Made by a program: the position numbers and the translations under genes. Positions 42,655 through 51,119 of a stretch of DNA of 51,119 nt are shown piece by piece. Where the stretch lies: the NCBI RefSeq assembly GCF_001039355.2, contig NW_019774214.1, positions 470,651 to 521,769 of the forward strand. Direction: 5' to 3'. Below the pieces are notes generated by a model. The model worked only from the letters and a program-made list of their open reading frames with translations, did no database searches and was not told the origin of the DNA. Origin of the DNA: Lingula anatina. Lineage: Eukaryota > Brachiopoda > Lingulata > Lingulida > Lingulidae. How positions within the stretch are numbered: position 1 is the first letter of the stretch; each line of letters begins with the position of its first letter.

Positions 42655-42834
42655 TTTGTGTCTACCGATCAAAATCATGACAGACGCCAGAAAAGATAAT
42701 GTTTCTCTCATGTCTTTTTTAAAAAGGATGTTACTCGATGATCCATGGCGTGATGACCAAAGAGGATTACCAACAACTCTGTACAAACTGTGTCTTCTTT
42801 CTTCAGTTCTTGATGTTCATGTGGAACACTAGAA

Positions 42835-45213
42835 GCGCTGGGCGCCATTTTATGTTTCACAGCCGTTGACTTGGGTTACTGCGGACCATGTCACTTTTAA
42901 AACACTATTCCCATGGAATCTTTCTGTCTGTTGACTAACAGAACTGAGAAAAGCTGATTTTTGACTCACTTATTGCTCTTTGGTGAACGTCCATGTTAGA
43001 GTAGAAAATCGACAAAAGGAACGGAATTATGGACAATGAAACGGAAATTTGTGGGGGTGCACGCTACTCTTTTAGTTCTACGATAACTGTTCACTTTTTT
43101 GTTTGTTTGTTTTTATTTTGACAGTGGTCGAAGTGCAAATTCTTGCATGTGGGTTTTTGTAAAGAGATTGAATCAAACATTTTGCCGTAACAAGTGTATG
43201 ACATTATTTCGAGGATGTAAACAATTATGGAGAAATCTCCGAACACAAGACTGATCATAGCGGAGAAAAACACATTTGGCACTTAAAACAAATGCAATAT
43301 GTCGCAAAAGAATAAGAGTAATTCTAGTACTTTTTCTAATTTTCACAAGTCTTGATTGATGGTGAAGTACAGTGGAGACGTCATGCAATGATAATAGCTT
43401 CGAAATGTATTTGTATTTTTAATTTTTGATTTATATTTCTCTTCAATTCGTTTCGCCGTGCTTGTGACTTTAAAATCGTTATTAAATGATATCATAGAAA
43501 TCAAATATATGTAGTTTGTTTTAATTATGTTTAAGGGTATTCCGTTTTTTTGGTAAGGAAGGGCTAGGATACAACATGTTAGATCTTAGCGGAGGGGAGG
43601 AGGGGGTCACAAGTATGAAATATTACAAACAGACGGCAGGAATAATACCACAATTTGACGGATAAATGCTTCTTTTTTAATTTCTCTTTTAAAAGTGCAA
43701 GAAGAGGTATCTCAGAAGCTGAGGGCAGGGCACGTGCCCACTGCCCCTGCCTGACGATGTTTTTATAAGTAATTAATAAATTCAACGGTACGCAGCTATT
43801 TAAGGGCTAATACCAAAATCAAATGAAAAAAAATGTTCAAGTGCAAAAAGTAAAAAGAAATTAAGCCTCATTTTAAGGTAAACCTTTGATGAAATCATCC
43901 TAAAGAAGAAAATTTCAGTAAAAAAATTCAAAATAAATAAATATATAAATAATGATAACAATAATAATAAACGAAAATAATATAACCTAACTCACCCCTC
44001 CCCATTTACTCAGATGCACGTGCATGAGGTCAAGTGAGTTCTTGATTCACAGGAGAGAATGGCGTTTTTTGAATAATTTTAATCGACCATGATTCATATT
44101 GTAAAATGCTTTCGTTGTCAAGGAGCCTGGGGGAAAAGTGTGTGTGTGTGTGTGGGAGGGGGGGGGTGAAATGTAGATGACAGGTACTGTACAGTGTCGC
44201 CGGAGTCTAGCCTTACCATAAGGCCGCAGGAACTTCCTGCCCTGCACCGCAGGACCGGGCAATGTAGCCTGCATGATGATTGCAAGGTAGGAAAATCAGC
44301 ATGTAATGCTGATAGGTCGCCCAAATTTGTCGGTCCAAGGAACTCAAACTACTCCTCAATGACCTCATGCCAGTTTTTTTTTATCGTTAATGCAAAGAGA
44401 TTGCTATGGGCACGAGCAAACTAACGGGTTAAGTTGTATCAGCCACAACGGAAGACTAGAGTGAAAACAGATCGAATAAAAGAACCAGTCATAATTTTAA
44501 AAATTATTGATCTCTTGAATCCAGTTGAATTATTTTAAAGAGTCACGACCAACACTTACATAGCTAAAATTAATAATTTTAAAAAGTTAACACATAAAGT
44601 AAATAACAATGTCTCAAATTGTTTCTTATGGCATATGGTGCTTGTTTAAAAGCCAGATGCATGCCTTAATTCCCTCTATGTAATTTCGTTGTTTTTTTAT
44701 TTTTCACACTTCTCCAGTCAGATATTTTATGTGAGATCTGAGTTTTTTGAAAAAAAGAACGCATTTTACCTGGGTATACCTTTAAAACTAAAATATTCCA
44801 TATTAAATCTCAAGTCTGTATATTCCTGAACATAAATGAGCCCCAACTTGTACTAGCAATTTCTGAAAAGTAAACAACATAAAAATATCATTATTCGCAC
44901 AAGCATTCATACATGAGCACGTAATCGTAAACATACATACTAACATAAAACAATAGACACGCATGCATGTACACTGTACAAGGCACACACACACACACAC
45001 ACACTAACACAAACATACTGCATTGTAACAAAAAAACAAAAAAAAAAAAAAAAAGAAAATAATCTGTGCAATTTCGTAATGTGTGACAGGTATCATTTTT
45101 GTCAAAAACACTACATCACGTAGCAGGGATTGTTGGGCCAGTGGTCACGTTCTTGGCACCGAAACACTGCGGAGTCATTCCCATTCAGTCCCGTTTGTTT
45201 CTTTTATCTTTAA

Positions 45214-45215
<2 letters not shown>
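42835..45215. other. Intergenic, nothing recognised
   Basis: Includes a GT/G-run (44138-44167), a (CA)n run (44986-45003) and an A-run (45040-45053). No coding or RNA gene is supported. Confidence 0.5.

Positions 45216-45216
<1 letters not shown>

Positions 45217-45275
<59 letters not shown>
45217..45275. repeat. (TTA)n microsatellite
   Basis: About 19 units; the leucine- or tyrosine-run ORFs over it are artefacts. Confidence 0.97.
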
Positions 45276-45276
<1 letters not shown>

Positions 45277-45959
45277 ATCCTTTATCGTGGTTCAGTGATT
45301 GATGTGACGGGTATCAGCTGGTAAAGTTTGTATTGTAAATTGCAACCGGAGGGTGGGCAGAAACCTAAAACATTAATCAGAAAAAAAATGCTTGAAATGC
45401 CATGAGTAAGGAGCAGATATCTTTTTCATTAAAGGTTGCTACAATATCTGTCAGATAGTGGCAGTGTCAGAAAGGCTGTAATCGGGGCATTCTGCTCTGT
45501 AAACATGACATCATTCTTCCTTCAGTATGCTGATAGAGGACACTGTTACACTGCCATCTATCGTCATTCTATATGCACTAGTAAGGAGTTAAAATGGTGG
45601 ATTATTTTTGGTGAGGTTTACCAACGTTCAATACGTACATGTGTTTACGCGTTACGCCATGCAATTAAGGGGAACAAGGCAAGCATGCATTACCCTTTAC
45701 CAGGGCGAGTGATAGATTTTTTACAGATATTCATGATATGTCTCTAGCTAGATAGATGGTCATTTAAAGCTCAACTGAGTTGAGATAAGCATGCATACTG
45801 TATTATTTGTTTGAGAAATTATACAGTTATGGCAGAGTTTATGACATTCTTATGTATTATGGTATAATAGTGGCCGCAAACCCAATTTTGTCAGCTTGCT
45901 GAATTATTCAGGGAAAGTTGCTATAATCTGATGCTCAGCAGTTCTGTAAAAATCTATGT
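45276..45959. other. Intergenic, nothing recognised
   Basis: A 103-codon open frame (45436-45747) shows no domain, splice context or start context; treated as chance. Confidence 0.5.
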
Positions 45960-46986
45960 TTATTGGTGAGTCCTTTTAAGAAATTATTGTGATATCTTAC
46001 ATCTCTCAAAATGATCTGAACGTCCAGTGAAACATTTAAAGAATTTACCACGAGAAGACAGTCAATTTCTGACAAACTGATACCTGCTTCACAGATATTA
46101 TACATCATACATCATACATCATACAATATAAGAGCAATATATTACACCAGCACGAAGCTGCTGATGAATTTTCTCACTGACCACAAATAGGTTTACCCGG
46201 TAACAGGTTGCTCATATGGCTTAATACGACTCTGATCTGTTCCATTTCATCTACATTTGTATGCCGTATACTCATGAAATGAAATGAAATGAAATGAAAT
46301 GAAATGCTAAATGACCACGGGGGTATCGAGGCAGAGCAAGTTTGCCGTGACTTGCATACACGGAGATTTCATTTGTTCTTCTGTATGATAAAAGACTCGT
46401 ACTGTGATTAATGAAAGTGATGACAATGAAGAAACTCACGTGAGAATTAAGTGGAAGAAAAACAGATGTAGAATGACTAAGCAGAAACAAGATATTTTTA
46501 GCATTAAAAAAAAAATGAATAACCAATCTAAGATGACAGCAATGTCGGGATGAGCCCAGAAACATCCAACATCTAAAGTTATGACGGCCGAAGATAATAC
46601 TGATGTAACGGGACATTGTGGAACTAACATATGATGTTGAAAAATGTACTGACCATTAAATAAGTTACGGAAATAATCACGTCCACACGTACCACATGTA
46701 CCTATCATTCATAGAGTTTCGGGTAAAACAAGCTATGGCAATTTGTGTTGGATAAATATGCAATGCTCATATATGGGATTGCAGATTACTGATGACAATG
46801 CGCTGTGGATAGGAACGTAATAGATGAAGATGCTGGTGTCGACCAGGAGACTGAAATGTGGATTGAAAATGAAACGCTCACTGGAGGTAAGGCTAAGAGA
46901 AAATGGTTGAAAACAAGAATGGATATAATTTTTAAAACTAGAATTGGTGATACCAATGCGAAACCCCCAAAAGTAGTAAGTACAGA

Positions 46987-46989
46987 TAG

Positions 46990-47020
<31 letters not shown>

Positions 47021-47042
47021 TAGATAGACAGATAGACAGATA
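46987..47042. repeat. (GATA)n microsatellite
   Basis: TAGA/GAGA/CAGA run. A shorter run is at the equivalent place in copy 1 (32503-32525). Confidence 0.95.
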
Positions 47043-47424
47043 AAAATATATTATTTGGTTGTTTCCAAATAGAGTGAAATAAGAGGTCAGTTATTGTGGT
47101 GAAAAAAATAAAAAAAAGTAGAAAAATTAAAAAAACTACGTAAATATTAAAAGAGGCAACTGGCATTGTAAAATGCCACTTCAGTGACCTAGGAATGACA
47201 CATTTTTGTCAATGAACCAGATGACAGTGATCGTAAATATTCAGTTTTATTCTGGCTTACATTTCGGAGTGATATAATGCTTACAAAACTATTTCAATGA
47301 TAAATGAAATGGGATTTCTATAAATTTTTATCAATAACTTACTAAAAATCAGCGCTTTATTTGCTGTACGATGTTTTAAATCTTGAAATTAGATAGCTTA
47401 TCAGATATTTGGATTATCTTACAC

Positions 47425-48680
47425 CATACCCAGCAGACATAGAACGTTGATCCAGCCACGTCAAAACACCGTCATTATGTGACGTTGAATCAACGTTGTA
47501 TTTTGGTCATTGACACAACCTTGCAGACATGGATTGTAATTGAAAATATTAATTATTGAAAACGTGATACTTTGTTTATCAACTGGATACTGTAACTAAC
47601 TTTATCAAAATAATAAAAAACGTGTTTTTAAGTAAAAGTGACCGTTGTTTTGTGTCTCATATGGGACCCTAAAATAATCAAACACAGTTAGCAATCTGTG
47701 CAGTTAATATTTTTAATAACATGCTTGTGACATCAATTGCACCTTTATATTGGGGTTGGGTGATATATATGTAAGAAAATAACTCTATATATTAATCTAA
47801 GCTTTGGAAATTTTAACTTAAAGGCCATACATATATACCCTACATATATTTAGCCATCAAACATGTCCTACTGCTAAACACATCCAGGCTAAAAGAGTGT
47901 ACCATGCTTAGGTGCTAAGTGCGTTGAAAAAATCAGACAAAGCAGGCACTTGGATGTTTTTAGAGTGTACAGGGCCGTAGCCTCCGGGGGGGCAGGGGGG
48001 GCAGCTGCCCCCCTGGGATTTGAGGTGCAAAAAAATAATCGCAAAGGTAAAAAAAATAATTGCAAAGTTGGTATCATTTCTGTGAGAAAATGCACTCATG
48101 GCCACAAGACAATCATTCAACAATCTGTTTATAAATGTGTACTGTTTTTAGCCAACTCAGTTCATGCCAAAAAGTTCATCCTCCCTTAGGGAGCTATCCC
48201 CCAGGCCAATTTGCATGTTGTGTTAAAAAATGCCTGTACTTATGGCAAAATGAACCCACAATTTCTGACTTCTGATTGAACAATAGATAACAGTTAAAAT
48301 GCACCAGAATGCAGTTTTATACATAGAGTTTTAAAAAATTTTCCACACCGTGGGAGGGGGACGCCCCCTCCCACCCCCTCCCCCCTCGGGGGCCTCGCCC
48401 CCTCGTGTCCGCTTACTGCCCCCCCTGGCATTTTGCTCAGGCTACGGCCCTGGTGTACGTTTTAATTGTGTACCTGTGTTATGTACCAAAAATAAAAAAA
48501 ACATTTCAGGTCATTTTAATATCTTTTCATGTAAGGATGTTGTCTAACAACTGGGGTTGGTATAATGTTGTTATCTGACGTTGACACAACTTTCAAATCC
48601 AATGTTTATCCAACGTATAATCATTGTTATGGTTCAACGTTGGTTCAACGTTAAAACAACATAATTTGCCCGCTGGGAGC
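47425..48680. mobile_element. Element with CCCAGC...GCTGGG ends and ACGTTG repeats, hosting a MITE
   Basis: Left CCCAGCAGACATAGAACGTTG and right CAACGTT...GCCCGCTGGG are roughly inverted. Several (C/A)AACGTTG words lie at both ends. Absent from duplication copy 1, so inserted after the duplication. It contains the nested MITE 47970-48452. Target duplication not clear. Confidence 0.55.
47970..48452 (-). mobile_element. hAT-like MITE, long form (483 bp), 5-bp target duplication
   Basis: Ends CAGGGCCGTAGCC and GGCTACGGCCCTG. GTGTA at 47965-47969 and 48453-48457. The right 110 bp is the reverse complement of the left part of 35805-35963. Confidence 0.88.
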
Positions 48681-48867
48681 AAACTTCAAGCCAACAGATA
48701 AATGGCATGTGAAAGGACAACTTCTGTTAGTACAATAACAAATTATGACACTTAATAAACCCTTGCTAAGCTACCACTTAGCGATCATAATCTCCACATT
48801 GAAATTAGGCGGCACACCATTTTATATTCCAATGCCTAATGTACAAAAAGGACGAGACACATTTTTA

Positions 48868-49140
48868 TTATATACAGATACATCTGTGTCTAAACATATA
48901 GCCATCACCTGCGTCTGCCATCGCTGTTGTCGCCGTTGCTGTCGCCGTCGCCGTCACCGTGCACTTTCACCGATAACACGATAAGTGGTAAACCGTTTTA
49001 CATGATGGCTTGAAACTTACAGAACTGATGAATATTCATTAAACGCATTTCAAGTTCGAAAGTCAGCGTTTGATCGGGCCATTTTTTAAAAAAAAGTTAT
49101 GATGTTTTTTCACTTTTTTTCAACATATATATGCAACACT
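48868..49140 (-). repeat. Repeat family B, reverse copy: hairpin end
   Basis: Reverse of 30580-30866: a degenerate hairpin at 48869-48900, then the GCCGTCGCC triplet tract, then TTCGAAAGTCAGCG. It continues into 49140-49840, the shared block of the segmental duplication. Confidence 0.7.
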
Positions 49141-50284
49141 GATAACACATTTCAAGGAGAGCCAATTAGCCTGTTGTCTTGCAATTCACGTAGGAGTGAT
49201 CAGTCTGACCAATATACAGATCAAATTTGAAAAAAAAAAAAAAGCTTGATCAGTTCAGATTTGATAAAGTTATACCTTTTTTGAATATACATACAGTGTA
49301 TATGTAGTTTTTCCTCAGATTTGACTCTTAGGCATGTTAACAGTCTCGTCATTGGATTCGTAGTGTTTTTTGTACATTTTCTGCATCCTAACAATGTTAG
49401 TTGATTATAAAAATGATGGTAAAGTTGTTATCGTGTATCGTGTAATAAGTGTCAAAAAATGGAAATATACTAATATCATTGCAGTTAGTCAGATTCAATC
49501 ATTCACTATGTCCAGACTCTCAGAATGGATCAAATTAGACATTTGAAATTGTTCCATCGACTTTTTTCTATCCCAACAATTTTCTTAGGTAATCATACAG
49601 AATATCAGTAAATTGATTATTCTGGTTTATGTAAAAAGGTGCATTTTTAAGATATGACTCTGAACTTCCATGGGCTTGAAGACTTTTGTTAGTCACATTT
49701 TCTGAATATTCATGATACTTTTATTTTATTATTAAAATCGATGGTCATCATGCTGTTAAGCATGATGTAATATTGCATCAAAATTGTAGAAAATTTTGGG
49801 CACTGTTTTTATAGTGACCATTAAAAAACACATTACTCTTCACAAACATGGCGTAACTTATGGGCCTTTGAAGAATAATACTACCCAAACCCGATCTTCC
49901 CAGCTTCCTGTATTATTCGAAGCAGTTACAATTTCTTACGAGGCATTTCCGAAGAAAAAAACGAAGTGTGACTTACTTATCACTAAACATCAGGGCCCAG
50001 GGCCCAAGGACGTTTAGCACTTAATTCTCTAAACACTGGTTAACTAAACGGCGGGTAAAACTGTGTTTAATAAACAGCCATTGTTTGGTTGCTATGAACA
50101 ACTAATCCAGACCATATTAGGAAGTAAAATTTCCAAAAATGCAATGGGTTTCTATAAACAAAATAAAATACCCATATTTAATCCATTGTTCTTTGTGTTT
50201 TCTGCTATTCTTTAATGTAATTTGGAAGTGTCAACAATATCTGAGAAAACAAAGAGATGATTGCCAAAGTATAATTAAAAAATC

Positions 50285-50290
50285 AATAAA

Positions 50291-50321
<31 letters not shown>

Positions 50322-50361
50322 TAATAATAATGATAAATAGATAAATAATAATAATAATATC
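50285..50361. repeat. (AAAT)n / (AAT)n microsatellite
   Basis: Mixed AAAT and AAT run. Confidence 0.95.
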
Positions 50362-51119
50362 ATAAAAAATATTCAAAATGAAACTTATTTTCTTGGAAGA
50401 ATGATTCTTTTCCGTCTCTGGAGCTAGTTGGTTTTGAAATAAGTTTTCTAAATACAGTATCGAATTTCTACTGAATCTAAATCTTTCAATGAGTTCTTGC
50501 TCAGTTGCTCCATCAAAATCAAATATCTGTTTCTTCTCAGTCTAAAAGGTATATGTCTGCGAGGATTTCTGGCAAACTGCAGCAGGTTTGCCATTTTTAT
50601 CTGGCGTTTAAGGAATTTAACTACCTTCTTCGAGCGTATAAATTTAACCAACCGTTAAGAAGATTTAGCTATTGGTTGGTGCTAAACGACGCTTATGAAA
50701 CCCGGTTAAACGTCGTGTAATTTTAGCTGTTTTCATAATAAAAACGATAATGAAAGTCATTATGCCAATCAAGAGGGAGTCGACAGATGCAGAAAGACTG
50801 ACAGACAAAATTTAATGATCATTTTGAAATTCTAAGCATAAAAAAATATTTCTGTAGTATTTATAGATTCGTCAATTTTAAAATATCAAATATTTTTTAA
50901 ATCACTTGAATGATTTCTGAAACGTGACTTGAATGAAGATTAACCGTTGATTTTCCATAAATACAGAGTTCCATTTGACACATATGATACATTTGATCTC
51001 TAATTTGATACAACGTAGAAAAAGTGATTTAGTTGCTTTGACCTTGAAGGTTTCACATTCAAGATTTGCGGCATAGAGATGCTTTCAGCTGGCTCAAACA
51101 CCTCATCAAATATGCCACG

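Larger units (their letters stand above)
45960..51119. repeat. Segmental duplication, copy 2
   Basis: Partner of 31770-36290, in the same orientation and order. It lacks the LINE but has its own insertions: 47425-48680 (with the long MITE), 48690-49110 and 49840-50730. It runs off the right edge. Confidence 0.8.

Noticed and set aside
45436-45747. 103-codon plus-strand ORF
   Set aside because: No recognisable domain, no splice or promoter context, composition like the flanks.

Overview
This is eukaryotic (metazoan) genomic DNA: AT-rich, intron-bearing, crowded with dispersed repeats and microsatellites, and carrying six single-base n positions typical of a draft assembly. The genes and the repeat types (RTE-like LINE, hAT-like and Harbinger-like MITEs, CAGGGCCGTAGC-ended elements) suit a marine invertebrate, but I cannot fix the phylum from the sequence alone.

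Three host genes can be supported. (1) A receptor tyrosine kinase lies on the minus strand. Eleven exons are visible from about 25.2 kb down to 0.9 kb, encoding FN3-FN3-Ig-Ig-transmembrane-juxtamembrane-tyrosine kinase. The splice phases are consistent throughout and the last kinase exons run off the left edge. (2) Four exons of a vaccinia-related kinase (VRK) lie on the minus strand at 27.2-28.9 kb. They cover the catalytic core; I could find neither the N-lobe nor the C-terminal exons. (3) A small secreted single-domain von Willebrand factor D protein is on the plus strand at 38.37-42.49 kb, with three exons, a TATA box and a signal peptide.

Everything else is repeat-derived or featureless. 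The left part (1-24 kb) consists of RTK introns. They hold two hairpin-terminated dispersed repeat families, a 145-bp tandem array, several MITEs, a LINE relic split by a Harbinger-like MITE, and a 4.9-kb LTR element with no pol. The LTR element sits inside a TTAA-bounded interval that also carries a frameshifted ORF. The middle and right parts (31.5-36.3 and 46.0-51.1 kb) are two diverged copies of one segmental duplication. One copy carries a 5'-truncated LINE with a clean 12-bp target duplication, and that LINE was in turn hit by a MITE.

Five of the six n positions sit between two copies of a nearby sequence, direct in four cases and inverted in one. Some local 'duplications' are therefore probably unmerged haplotypes or contig overlaps rather than biology. 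No complete novel cellular system was found. The least explained structures are the two repeat families that end in a GC-rich triplet tract followed by a terminal palindrome.
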